Translations under genes and position numbers: made by a program
Shown here: positions 28,763-37,354 of the stretch, piece after piece
Position numbering within the stretch: position 1 is the stretch's first letter
Layout: the number at the start of each line of letters is the position of its first letter
Assembly (NCBI GenBank): GCA_017541035.1
Contig: JAFXZW010000102.1
Coordinates: forward strand, 1-47,532
DNA: 47,532 nt
From: Eubacterium sp.
GTDB taxonomy: Bacteria > Bacillota > Clostridia > Lachnospirales > Lachnospiraceae
Direction of reading: 5' to 3'
Notes under the pieces: model-generated
Seen by the model: the letters and a program-made list of their open reading frames with translations, nothing else
The model's database searches: none
What the model was told of the DNA's origin: nothing

Positions 28763-28920
28763 TGTCATACTGAAACGCAGAAGAACCTCTTCCGGAATGA
28801 CTCTATTGTCATACTGAAACGCAGAAGAGCTTCTTCCGGAATGACTCTATTGTCATCCTGAACCCCGGAGGGGTGAAGATCTTTGGTTTGATGAGATTCT
28901 TCGCTTCGCTCAGAATGACA
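28763..28920. repeat. Repeat cluster with terminal inverted repeats between iorA and iorB
   Basis: Two 44-bp near-identical copies (28763-28806, 28807-28850) precede a 70-bp imperfect palindrome (28851-28920) that starts TGTCATCCTGA and ends TCAGAATGACA. The 44-bp units also begin TGTCAT and contain GGAATGAC. This type of TGTCAT...ATGACA intergenic repeat is widespread in bacteria. A related sequence occurs near 38641-38690. Confidence 0.85.
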
Positions 28921-28924
28921 TATT

Positions 28925-30670
28925 CTACTTACGATTGGGGATCAGGTCGATCGCTCCGAAGGGACATAGCTGCTGACAGAGGCCGCAGCCGTTGCACATG
29001 GTGTCGTCGATCACGGCACAGCCGGTTTCCTCATCCTTCTTGATGGCGGGGCAGCCGGGTTTCAGGCACATACCGCACTTCTTACATTTCTCCGGATCAA
29101 CCACACATTTGCCCTTCGGTACATAGGACTTCAGCAGTGCACAGGGTGACTGAGCGATGATGACGGAGAGAACATCCTTCTCAACCTCTTCCTTAACCAC
29201 CTGCTCCAGTTTTGCCAGATCAAAGGCATCAACCACAATGACATCTTCAATACCCATGGCGCGGCAAAGCTTCTCCAGATCGATGGCATAGGTTGTCTCA
29301 CCGTTCAGCATCTTGCCTGTAGCCGGGTGATTCTGGTGACCTGTCATACCGGTGGTGGAGTTATCCAGAATGATCACCGTACCGGTAGCCTGATTATATA
29401 CCATATTCATCAGCGAGTTCACGCCGGTGTGGAGGAAGGTGGAATCGCCGATCACGGCAACCCATTTCTTCAGGTAGTCCTTTCCCTTCGCCTTTTCGAT
29501 GCCGTGGAGCATGGAAATGCTGCCGCCCATGCAGAGGGTGGTATCCACCACGTTCAGAGGAGCCACCGCTCCCAGAGTGTAGCATCCGATATCGCCGGAG
29601 GCATGCAGACCCAGCTTCTTCAGCACGGAATAGGTGCTGCGGTGCGGACAACCCGGACACAGGATGGGAGGACGATTTGGAACCTCCGCCGCCGGATCCA
29701 CATCCACCTTTTCCTGAAGAAGCTTCTCCCGCAGCATATTAGCACTGTACTCACCCTGCTTTGTGAAGAGTTCCTTTCCCTCGCAGGCAATCCCCCAGGA
29801 GCGAACCTGTTCCTCAATCACGGGCTCCAGCTCCTCCACGATGATAAGGCGATCCACCTTTGACGCGAATTCCTCGATCAGCTTCTTCGGAAGAGGATGA
29901 ACGATACCCAACTTCAGTACGCTGGCGTGAGGCAGCACCTCCTTCACGTACTGGTACGGGATCCCGCTGGTAATGATACCGATGGATGTATCATCATAAG
30001 TAACCTTGTTAAGATCAATGCTGCAGGCATCCTCTGCCAGCTGTTTTTCTCTCTGCTCCACATAAATGTGCCGTCCCTTGGCCATTCCGGGCATCATGAT
30101 ATTCTTGGCAGGATTCCGAACATACTCCTTATCCTCAGGTACCACCCTTTCCTCCAGATTCACCACGCCCTGGGAATGTGCCAGACGGGTGGTTGTACGA
30201 AGGATAACCGGGGTATCGTATTTCTCCGAAATCTCAAAGGCCCTCTTTGTAAATACTCTTGCTTCCTCACTGTCGGAGGGCTCGATCACCGGCACATGGG
30301 CCGAGCGTCCGATCATACGGGTATCCTGCTCGTTCTGAGAGCTGTACAGGCCCGGATCATCAGCCACAATATAAACCAGTCCGCCCAGTGCCCCAATGTA
30401 GGAGGCCGTATAAAGCGGATCGGAGGCCACATTCAGGCCAACACATTTCATCGCGCACATGGCCCGCACGCCCACAATGGATGCGCCCTGCGCCACTTCT
30501 GCCGCAACCTTCTCGTTCGGTGCCCACTCGGCATATACGCCCTCATACTTCACCAGATTCTCACTCACCTCCGTACTCGGTGTGCCCGGATAGGCGGAGG
30601 ACACCTTCACACCTGCTTCCCAGGCGCCTCTGGCGATGGCTTCATTTCCCAGCAAGATCTTCTTTTCCAC
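28925..30670 (-). CDS. iorA: Indolepyruvate ferredoxin oxidoreductase, alpha subunit
   Basis: Thiamine-diphosphate-containing catalytic subunit of the aryl-2-oxoacid oxidoreductase. Order: pyrimidine-binding domain at the N-terminus (LLGNEAIARGAWEAGV, AYPGTPSTEV), a linker domain, the CPGCPHRS block and TPP-binding region (GDSTFLHTGVNSLMNM), then a C-terminal ferredoxin domain with cysteine motifs CKKCGMCLKPGCP and CNGCGLCQQLCP for two [4Fe-4S] clusters. The start is GTG, eight bases after GGGAG. The 581 residues are typical. It begins 37 nt after the fusion gene, suggesting co-transcription from the comEA side. The enzyme may run oxidatively or as a reductive carboxylase. Confidence 0.95.
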   Translation of the reverse strand: MEKKILLGNEAIARGAWEAGVKVSSAYPGTPSTEVSENLVKYEGVYAEWAPNEKVAAEVAQGASIVGVRAMCAMKCVGLNVASDPLYTASYIGALGGLVYIVADDPGLYSSQNEQDTRMIGRSAHVPVIEPSDSEEARVFTKRAFEISEKYDTPVILRTTTRLAHSQGVVNLEERVVPEDKEYVRNPAKNIMMPGMAKGRHIYVEQREKQLAEDACSIDLNKVTYDDTSIGIITSGIPYQYVKEVLPHASVLKLGIVHPLPKKLIEEFASKVDRLIIVEELEPVIEEQVRSWGIACEGKELFTKQGEYSANMLREKLLQEKVDVDPAAEVPNRPPILCPGCPHRSTYSVLKKLGLHASGDIGCYTLGAVAPLNVVDTTLCMGGSISMLHGIEKAKGKDYLKKWVAVIGDSTFLHTGVNSLMNMVYNQATGTVIILDNSTTGMTGHQNHPATGKMLNGETTYAIDLEKLCRAMGIEDVIVVDAFDLAKLEQVVKEEVEKDVLSVIIAQSPCALLKSYVPKGKCVVDPEKCKKCGMCLKPGCPAIKKDEETGCAVIDDTMCNGCGLCQQLCPFGAIDLIPNRK

Positions 30671-30706
30671 TTTGTTTTCTCCCTTGTAATTTTATGTAAA
30701 CCTTTA

Positions 30707-32383
30707 TCAAAAGGTCTTATATCTTTCGTAGCCCAGCCGTAGATGCACTACCTTCCGGCTTTCCCTTCTCTGATTGCTCCAGAGTCCCCAACGCAGTAAC
30801 GGCCGCCAGTCCGAGCGTGCCTGTATCTTCTCAAGAACCGAGTCCACGGACACCACGGAATACACCGGATTCATCAGCGCGATCTCCCTCTGGGGATCCC
30901 TCATACCAAGCCTCCTTCTGCGGTATTCCGCTCCGGAACGCTTTGTAAAAAAGTTCAGCATTCTGCGGGCCTGGGGGGTCGGCATTTCAAATATCACATT
31001 ACAGCCCTGAAAACTGCGATACAGCCGATCCAGAAAGATCTTCATTTCCTCCCGTGTCATATAGGAAAATGTATTCCTGACCACAAAGAGAAGTCCACGG
31101 TCCATTTCCACGGAAAGCTGATCCATCCAGGAAAAATCATTGATGGAGCGGTCGATCCGTCTCTCCCGGGCTCCCCTCTTTGCATAAAGACTTCGGACGG
31201 AAAGCCGGCCCGGACTGTCCAGATCATACCAGAGCACCCGTTGATTGTCTACCCGTTCAAACATGGTATCCAGACTGCAGCCGATATATACCACCGTTCC
31301 GTTGGGATACTCCTGCAGGAAGAGCCTCACCGCATCATCCAGCTTTCGTTGTGTGGCCGCTTCCAGAAGATTGAATATATTTTTCCCGCCCGCTCCCGAT
31401 GCATTATTCAGCGAATGCTGGGAGACGTACCGGGTGGCCAGCTCATCCTGAAAAATCTCGGGATACCATTTCGACCAGACGGCCCGGTTCTTTATCTCCT
31501 GCTGATACTGGTGAAGAATCGCCGTATCCGTTTCCAGCAGAAGATCATGCAGCACCTTCATGAGATGCCTGCTTTCCCGAAGCTCCTGGCGGAAATAAAA
31601 ATCCGCCTCCCGCCCGGGATATTCGAAATATTTGGCTTCGATTCCGGTATCCATGACACGGCCGGCAAAGCGCCGGGCGCAGGCATTGACCGGATCTCCC
31701 GTGCCGGACACCACAAGAACGTCCTTGCAGATATCCGTAAATTCCGCGCAGACCGGACTGGTGTACTCCGTCCGTCCCGCATAATTCTTCACCCAGTACT
31801 CCCCGAGGAAATCCTTCCTTACCTGCATTTCCTGCTGCTGCCGCTTATTCGGACTGGAGAAGAGATCCTCATCCAGAAACTCCGCATCCATGCGGGGTGA
31901 CATGAGCACCAGCTTGTCCGGATCAGGAAAACCCTCCTTCCAGGTAAGGAGCGACAGGGAGAGAGCCAATCCCGCTCCGGCTCCACAGCCGAAAATGATC
32001 ATTGCTCCCTGCTCTCTTCTCCGGGTAAAATTCCGGTAGGCGGGAAGAAGAAAATCAAAAACGTCCTGACAGTCATTTTCCGGAGCTATGGGGTAAAGAG
32101 GCACCGTAACAGCCATTCCCGTCAGATTGCAGAGTGACAGGATAAAACGCCATTCCTTCTTTCGGATCGGATAGATCCTCTCGCTGCTGTAGAGATAAAA
32201 GATATTTCCCCTGGCACGTTCGGGGATCAGACGATAGACCGGAAATCCGCTGATCTTCGTCCGCTCAATGGTAAGGGCATCCGAAATAAAGGCCGGAAGG
32301 AGCATATCGCTCTTTTTTCTGCCGGCCAGAAGCTGTTCCTTTAGTTTATTCCTAGCCTCTTCCCCTGCCATTGCTTCACCCAT
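30707..32383 (-). CDS. Fusion of degenerate alpha/beta-hydrolase and LCMT/PPM1-like methyltransferase domains
   Basis: A 558-residue cytosolic protein with two recognisable halves. Residues about 40-290 look like an HSL-type alpha/beta hydrolase, but the nucleophile elbow reads FGCGAGAG (Ser replaced by Gly), the HGG oxyanion motif is missing and the usual histidine near the end (YPGREADFYF) is absent. Residues about 310-540 resemble class I SAM-dependent methyltransferases of the leucine carboxyl methyltransferase type: VVYIGCSLDTMFERV, WYDLDSPG, SINDFSWMDQL. Here too the usual GxGLDTR is altered. The partner or substrate is unknown. It sits between a response regulator gene and iorA. The domain calls rest on motif reading and are moderately sure. 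Confidence 0.65.
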   Translation of the reverse strand: MGEAMAGEEARNKLKEQLLAGRKKSDMLLPAFISDALTIERTKISGFPVYRLIPERARGNIFYLYSSERIYPIRKKEWRFILSLCNLTGMAVTVPLYPIAPENDCQDVFDFLLPAYRNFTRRREQGAMIIFGCGAGAGLALSLSLLTWKEGFPDPDKLVLMSPRMDAEFLDEDLFSSPNKRQQQEMQVRKDFLGEYWVKNYAGRTEYTSPVCAEFTDICKDVLVVSGTGDPVNACARRFAGRVMDTGIEAKYFEYPGREADFYFRQELRESRHLMKVLHDLLLETDTAILHQYQQEIKNRAVWSKWYPEIFQDELATRYVSQHSLNNASGAGGKNIFNLLEAATQRKLDDAVRLFLQEYPNGTVVYIGCSLDTMFERVDNQRVLWYDLDSPGRLSVRSLYAKRGARERRIDRSINDFSWMDQLSVEMDRGLLFVVRNTFSYMTREEMKIFLDRLYRSFQGCNVIFEMPTPQARRMLNFFTKRSGAEYRRRRLGMRDPQREIALMNPVYSVVSVDSVLEKIQARSDWRPLLRWGLWSNQRRESRKVVHLRLGYERYKTF

Positions 32384-32401
32384 AGTTTACGAAACGTGAT
32401 A

Positions 32402-32423
32402 CAGCCCCTGAGATCAGGGGCTG
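32402..32423 (-). other. Intercistronic hairpin before the fusion gene
   Basis: CAGCCCCTGA/TCAGGGGCTG with almost no loop and no U-run, in the 64-nt gap after the response regulator gene. Likely an RNA processing or stability element. Confidence 0.45.
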
Positions 32424-32447
32424 CAAAGCTTCACGAGGCTATCGCCA

Positions 32448-33143
32448 TCAATTTGAATCCTGAAAATAATAGCCGACGCCCCATTTGGTATGAATATACT
32501 CCGGATCTGCCGGCTTTGTCTCGATCTTCTCCCTGAGACGCCGGACATGCACATCCACCGTTCTTGCATCTCCCGGATAACCCGGTCCCCAAATAGTCTT
32601 CAGCAGCTCATCCCGCGAATAAACCTTATTGGGATTTGATACAAGAAGGAGTACCAGGTCAAATTCCTTGGCAGTCAGATTCACTTCCTTCTCATGAATG
32701 AACACCCTGCGGGAATCTGTTTCGATCCGAAGTCCCTTCTTCTCGATCACACTGTTCTTCTCCTGGCTTCCGGCTTCATTACGCGCGTTCCGGCGAAGGA
32801 TGGCCTTGATCCGTGCCTTAACCTCCAGGATATTAAAAGGTTTGGTAATATAATCGTCTGCTCCGTACTCCAGCCCCAGGATCTTATCCATATCCTCGCC
32901 CTTGGCCGTCAGCATGATCACCGGCACGTCCGAGAACTCCCTGATCAGCTGGCAGGCTTCCAGCCCGCTGAGACGCGGCAGCATGATATCCAGCAGTATG
33001 ATATCGTAGTTTCCCGTTCTGGCCATTTCCACGGCGGTTTCTCCGTCATAGGCCATATCCACTTCCATATCATCCTGCTCCAGGCTGAATTTCAGTCCCT
33101 TTACGATCAGCTTTTCATCATCCACGACCAGCGCTTTTTTCAT
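32448..33143 (-). CDS. OmpR/PhoB-family response regulator
   Basis: Two-component transcription regulator. The receiver domain (1-118) has the acidic pocket VVDDE and the phospho-acceptor in IILLDIMLPRLSG, followed by LTAKG and the switch lysine in ITKPF. The C-terminal winged helix (about 130-231) has KEFDLVLLLVSNPNKVYSRDELL and TVDVHVRRLREKIE. It resembles PhoP/WalR/PhoB-type regulators. No histidine kinase gene lies on either side: comEA-like is 13 nt upstream and the fusion gene 64 nt downstream. Its kinase must be elsewhere, or it may work as an orphan. Confidence 0.93.
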   Translation of the reverse strand: MKKALVVDDEKLIVKGLKFSLEQDDMEVDMAYDGETAVEMARTGNYDIILLDIMLPRLSGLEACQLIREFSDVPVIMLTAKGEDMDKILGLEYGADDYITKPFNILEVKARIKAILRRNARNEAGSQEKNSVIEKKGLRIETDSRRVFIHEKEVNLTAKEFDLVLLLVSNPNKVYSRDELLKTIWGPGYPGDARTVDVHVRRLREKIETKPADPEYIHTKWGVGYYFQDSN

Positions 33144-33156
33144 GCAGAATTCTCCT

Positions 33157-33705
33157 TCAATCCACGGTGATCCGTTCCTTCAGCTTCTGAAATGCGGCTT
33201 CCTTGATCCCGGGCACCAGCATCAGGTCCTCCGTCTTCCGAAAGCTTCCCTGCATTTCCCGGTATGCCAGTATATCCTCCGCTTTCCGTTCTCCGATCCC
33301 CGGCAGCGTCATCAGTCTGTTTTTATCCGCCGTATTGATATTTACCCGTCCTTCGCCGGACGGTTCCTCCTTCTCTCCCTCTGCCGGGAAATAAAGCTTT
33401 TCTCCGTCTGAAATGTACTTTGCCAGATTCACGGCACCTCTCGCCGCATTTTCCGCATATCCTCCCGCTGCCAGCAGCGCATCCTCCGCCCTGCTCTCAG
33501 AAGGAAGAGTATATACACCCTCCCGTACCACAGCGCCGCATACATAAACGACGATCTCATGCTTTCTCTCCTCTGAGGCAGCATACGACACCGCTTCCGT
33601 TCCGGACATCTCCGTCCCATCCGTCATGGTACGGATCGTAAGCTCGCTGCTTCCGCAGCCGCTCAGCAAAAGACAGAGTACAAATGCTCCTATCCTTTTC
33701 TTCAT
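33157..33705 (-). CDS. ComEA-like lipoprotein with SLBB and helix-hairpin-helix domains
   Basis: Probable surface DNA-binding protein of the competence ComEA type. A lipobox (LLLSGC, cysteine at about 17) indicates a lipoprotein rather than a transmembrane ComEA. Residues about 50-105 form an SLBB domain (IVVYVCGAVVREGVYTLP), and 120-182 hold the two helix-hairpin-helix motifs (VNINTADKNRLMTLPGIGERKAEDIL and LMLVPGIKEAAFQKLKE). comEC, usually downstream, is not here. The gene has its own promoter and heads the group leading to the response regulator and possibly the ior genes. DNA uptake function is inferred from the family. Confidence 0.88.
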   Translation of the reverse strand: MKKRIGAFVLCLLLSGCGSSELTIRTMTDGTEMSGTEAVSYAASEERKHEIVVYVCGAVVREGVYTLPSESRAEDALLAAGGYAENAARGAVNLAKYISDGEKLYFPAEGEKEEPSGEGRVNINTADKNRLMTLPGIGERKAEDILAYREMQGSFRKTEDLMLVPGIKEAAFQKLKERITVD

Positions 33706-33748
33706 TCCCTTTTTTCATCCGGCCGGGAAAACCGTTTACGACAATTCT

Positions 33749-33777
33749 ATTGTAACGAATCTCGCCTGAATATTCAA
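33749..33777 (-). promoter_or_regulatory. Promoter of the comEA-like gene
   Basis: TTGAAT (33777-33772), a 17-bp spacer and TACAAT (33754-33749) on the minus strand. Confidence 0.6.
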
Positions 33778-33792
33778 GCACCGATTCCAAAC

Positions 33793-34722
33793 TTACCGTC
33801 CCCAAACAGAACCCGGACGCTCGGCCTTTTCCTTGAAGAGCGCTTCCTTCAGGATCGCGGTTCCGATACCCTTCTCCGTGAAAAACTCCAGAAGCAGACA
33901 GTGCTCCAGGCGTCCGTCCAGGATATGGACGCGGGACACTCCCTTTTCCATAGCCTCGATGCAGTTCTGCAGCTTCGGAAGCATGCCTCCTCCCACAACA
34001 CCGGTGGAAATGAGGTCTTTCGCCTCCTGAATGTCCATTTCCGAGATCAGTGTCTTCTTATCGTTAGGATCTACAAATACACCCTCGATATCGGTAAGGA
34101 ACGCCAGCTTCTCGGCATTGATTGCGGTTGCCACTGCGCAGGCACAGTCATCCGCATTAATGTTATATCCGTGATGATCTTCCATCCCAACGCCGATGGG
34201 CGCGATAACAGGTATAAAATCATTATCGATCAGTGTATCCAGAAGAGCAGCATCGGTTTTTACAACCTCACCCACATATCCGATATCCTTGTCTCCCGCC
34301 ATTTTCTTCTTCACCTGCAGGAGATCCGCATCCTTTCCGCTGATACCGATAGCACGGAGTCCCACCTCGGACATCAGGGTGACAAGGCTTTTATTTACCT
34401 TGGAAAGGACCATTTCCGCCACATCCAGAGTCTGTTCATCCGTCACGCGGAGGCCGTTCTCAAATCGCGATTCGATTCCCAGACGGCTGAGATACTTACT
34501 GATCTCCTTTCCGCCGCCATGTACAATGATGGGCTTCATACCCACCAGCTTCAGCAGTGCCACATCCTGGATCACATGGAATTTCAGTTCCTCATCCAGC
34601 ATTGCGCTTCCGCCGTACTTGACGACGATCTTCGTCCCGTTGAACCTTTTGATATAAGGCAGTGCCTCGATCAATGTCTGGGCTTTGGCGATGACGGCAT
34701 CGATCTGATCGTTATTAACCAT
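33793..34722 (-). CDS. argB: Acetylglutamate kinase
   Basis: Phosphorylates N-acetyl-L-glutamate in the second step of arginine synthesis. Conserved blocks: [38 protein letters not shown] and the C-terminal GTAI. The length (309) is that of hexameric, often arginine-sensitive enzymes, and the N-terminal helix (residues 1-20) supports this; feedback control is inferred. AAAGGAG precedes the ATG. Third gene of the argC-argJ-argB group, 48 nt after argJ. No terminator is evident before the comEA-like promoter. Confidence 0.97.
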   Translation of the reverse strand: MVNNDQIDAVIAKAQTLIEALPYIKRFNGTKIVVKYGGSAMLDEELKFHVIQDVALLKLVGMKPIIVHGGGKEISKYLSRLGIESRFENGLRVTDEQTLDVAEMVLSKVNKSLVTLMSEVGLRAIGISGKDADLLQVKKKMAGDKDIGYVGEVVKTDAALLDTLIDNDFIPVIAPIGVGMEDHHGYNINADDCACAVATAINAEKLAFLTDIEGVFVDPNDKKTLISEMDIQEAKDLISTGVVGGGMLPKLQNCIEAMEKGVSRVHILDGRLEHCLLLEFFTEKGIGTAILKEALFKEKAERPGSVWGR

Positions 34723-34770
34723 AATAGCAGTATCTCCTTTATCATCTATCTCTTTGAAATGCAGACAGCT

Positions 34771-36003
34771 TTAAGATCTGTAGTCCGCGTTGATTTTCAC
34801 ATAATCATAGGTAAGGTCGCAGCCCCAGGCCGTGGCCTCTGCCTCTCCCTGATTGGCGTTAACCTCCGCCGTGATCTCGGCAGGGGAAAGGATGCGAAGG
34901 GCTTCCTCCTCAGAGAAGGCCGGCATGGCCCCCTGTTTCACCAGCTGAATCCTTCCCGCCTCACTCACCATGGTTACATCTATCTTTGAGGGATCATACT
35001 CGGCGCCGGAATATCCCATGGCGCAGAGCAGACGTCCCATATTTGCATCCCTTCCGAAGATAGCTGCCTTCGTCAGATTTGAGGTAATGATCGCCTTTGC
35101 CAGGGTTCGTGCTGTCTTCCGGTCAGGCGCACCTGTTACATGTGCGGTAAAAAGTCTGGTTGCTCCCTCTCCGTCCTGTGCCGTCTGTCTGGCAAGGTAG
35201 GTGCAGACCTCCATCAGAGCTTCGGTAAAGGCCGCAAGATCCTCTCCCTCCCCCTCGATCCGGGGTGCCTTTGCAAGACCATTGGCCAGAACAACAACCG
35301 TATCATTGGTTGATGTATCTCCATCTACAGATACCATGTTGTAGGTTTCGTCCACAACTGCCCGAAGCGTCTTCTGGAGAAGGGCCTGATCGATATCCGC
35401 ATCCGTTGTGATAAAGCAGAGCATGGTTCCCATATTCGGGTGGATCATGCCGGAGCCCTTGCTCATGGCTCCCATCCGGCAGGTCTTTCCGCCGACCGTA
35501 AATTCCACTGCGATCTCCTTCTTATGGGTATCCGTTGTCATGATCGCCTCTGCCGCATCCTTCGCCGCCTCGCGGCTTGTGGAAAGAACGGGAGCCAGCT
35601 TATGCACGCCCTCCAGAATGACATCCATGGGAAGCTGAAATCCGATCACGCCGGTAGAAGCAACCAGTACCCGTTCGGAGGGAATACCCAGCACATTTCC
35701 GGCTTCCTCCGCGGTTACCTTTGCATTTGCCAGACCTTCTTCCCCGGTGGCCGCATTGGCAACGCCCGTATTAACGACCACGGCCTGTGCTTTCCCGTAA
35801 CGGTTCACGATCTCCCGGTCCCACTGCACAGGTGCAGCAGTTACCTTATTCAATGTAAATGTACCGGCCAGCACGGCTGGCACTTCCGACCGGATCATGG
35901 CCATATCCTTATTCGTTTTTCCCGGCTTGATCCCGGCCCTTAAACCGGCTGCTTCAAAGCCCTTTGGGGCGTTGACCCCTCCGTCGATCACTTGTACTGC
36001 CAT
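34771..36003 (-). CDS. argJ: Glutamate N-acetyltransferase / ornithine acetyltransferase
   Basis: Recycles the acetyl group from N-acetylornithine to glutamate; bifunctional members also use acetyl-CoA. The autoproteolysis site GMIHPNMGTML (185-195) has the nucleophile T193, preceded by Gly where Ala is usual. The ATG at 36003 is chosen for GGAGG eight bases upstream, giving 410 residues; an earlier ATG would add 14 residues without a ribosome-binding site. It lies between argC and argB, as in the common argCJB order. Whether it is mono- or bifunctional cannot be told. Confidence 0.96.
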   Translation of the reverse strand: MAVQVIDGGVNAPKGFEAAGLRAGIKPGKTNKDMAMIRSEVPAVLAGTFTLNKVTAAPVQWDREIVNRYGKAQAVVVNTGVANAATGEEGLANAKVTAEEAGNVLGIPSERVLVASTGVIGFQLPMDVILEGVHKLAPVLSTSREAAKDAAEAIMTTDTHKKEIAVEFTVGGKTCRMGAMSKGSGMIHPNMGTMLCFITTDADIDQALLQKTLRAVVDETYNMVSVDGDTSTNDTVVVLANGLAKAPRIEGEGEDLAAFTEALMEVCTYLARQTAQDGEGATRLFTAHVTGAPDRKTARTLAKAIITSNLTKAAIFGRDANMGRLLCAMGYSGAEYDPSKIDVTMVSEAGRIQLVKQGAMPAFSEEEALRILSPAEITAEVNANQGEAEATAWGCDLTYDYVKINADYRS

Positions 36004-36110
36004 CGTATAAACCTCCAAATACTGACTGTATCTGTCCTTTTTCAAAAAAGCGGTATACAGATTTTTATTCCGGAAACCGTCTGGGGAAAATCCGACAGGT
36101 ATCCGGGCTC

Positions 36111-37196
36111 CTACGGGAACATCGGTGGGAAAAGAAGCCCCTCTGTCTCGGGAAGCCCGAACATCAGATTCATGTTCTGAACGGCCTGTCCCGCAGCACC
36201 CTTGACCATATTATCCAGTGCACCCATGGCAATCACACGATTGGTCCGGGGATCCTGAACAAAACCGATATCCAGCAGATTGCTGCCCTCTACCCAGCGG
36301 GTCTGGGGGCAGGCCCCTTCGCCCAGAAAACGGATGAAGGGCTCCTCAGCATAGTATTTCTCATATGCCGCCGTAATATCCGCTGCCGTCACATTATCCG
36401 CAAGCTTTGCATAGCAGGTGGCCAGAATTCCTCTGTTGATGGGGAGAAGATGCGGTGTGAAATTGATCGTGAGGGGCTTCCCGCCGGGTATCCTGCGCGC
36501 CTCCTCATCTCCCCAGGCATAACCCAGCTGCTCCTCGATCTCCGGAGTATGCCGGTGGCTTGCCACGCCGTAGGCCTTGAAATTCTCATTTACTTCACAG
36601 AAAAGATTATCTACCTTCGCGCCGCGCCCGGCTCCGGAAGTTCCGGACTTTGCATCCACGATAATGGTGTCGGGATCGATGAGATGCTCCTTCACCAGGG
36701 GATACAGCGTCAGGATCGAACAAGTGGTATAGCAACCCGGATTCGCCACAAGGCGCGCCTGCTTCACAGCCTCCCGATTCACCTCTGCAAGTCCGTAAAC
36801 CGCTTCCGCAAGGAACTGCGGGCTCTTATGTTCGATCTTATACCAGGATTCATAGACCTTTACATCCTTCAGACGATAATCCGCTGACAGATCCACCACC
36901 TTGCATTCCTTCAGGATCTCCTCCGTCAGAATACCGGCCAGATAACCCTGGGGTGTTGCGGTAAAAATAACATCCGCTTCCTTTGCAAGCGCAACAATAT
37001 CATCATCCCTGCAGGAGTCATCCGCAAAGGACTTCATATTTCCATATATTTTACTGTAGGACTGATCCACATAGCTTCGGGATCCGTACCAGATCACCTC
37101 CGCAGAGGGGTGGTTATACAGAAGCCTTGCCACCTCATGTCCGGCATAGCCCGTAGCTCCGATGATTCCTGCTTTGATCTTCTTCACTTTCTTCAT
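36111..37196 (-). CDS. argC: N-acetyl-gamma-glutamyl-phosphate reductase
   Basis: NADPH-dependent third step of arginine synthesis. N-terminal GIIGATGYAGHE binds the dinucleotide; the catalytic Cys is C155 in VANPGCYTT; HRHTPEIEEQL follows as the usual histidine segment. At 361 residues it is a few longer than Bacillus ArgC. The start is uncertain: the ATG at 37196 directly touches GGAAGG, whereas a GTG three codons later (37187) has AAGG at a better distance. First gene of the minus-strand arg group, with a good promoter upstream. Confidence 0.95.
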   Translation of the reverse strand: MKKVKKIKAGIIGATGYAGHEVARLLYNHPSAEVIWYGSRSYVDQSYSKIYGNMKSFADDSCRDDDIVALAKEADVIFTATPQGYLAGILTEEILKECKVVDLSADYRLKDVKVYESWYKIEHKSPQFLAEAVYGLAEVNREAVKQARLVANPGCYTTCSILTLYPLVKEHLIDPDTIIVDAKSGTSGAGRGAKVDNLFCEVNENFKAYGVASHRHTPEIEEQLGYAWGDEEARRIPGGKPLTINFTPHLLPINRGILATCYAKLADNVTAADITAAYEKYYAEEPFIRFLGEGACPQTRWVEGSNLLDIGFVQDPRTNRVIAMGALDNMVKGAAGQAVQNMNLMFGLPETEGLLFPPMFP

Positions 37197-37252
37197 CCTT
37201 CCGTTCTTAATCCTCTACCCGCATATTGGCTTATTTACACGGTATCTAATGG

Positions 37253-37281
37253 ATTATAGCCTTACTTACCGGAAAAGGCAA
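37253..37281 (-). promoter_or_regulatory. argCJB promoter
   Basis: TTGCCT (37281-37276), a 17-bp spacer and perfect TATAAT (37258-37253). No clear ArgR box was recognised next to it. Confidence 0.65.
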
Positions 37282-37291
37282 GTTATTTCTC

Positions 37292-37318
37292 TTGATTCTG
37301 TACTGATTTTGGTATAAA
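37292..37318 (+). promoter_or_regulatory. Possible argG promoter
   Basis: TTGATT (37292-37297) and TATAAA (37313-37318) with a short 15-bp spacer, divergent from the argC promoter. Confidence 0.3.
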
Positions 37319-37354
37319 CTGTAGAGAACAATGTTCAGGAAAGGAGCCAATACT

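Noticed and set aside
28763..28920. Insertion sequence between iorA and iorB
   Set aside because: No transposase or room for one; only short palindromic repeats are present.
37200..37354. ArgR operator between argC and argG
   Set aside because: No convincing ARG box palindrome was found, although one would be expected.
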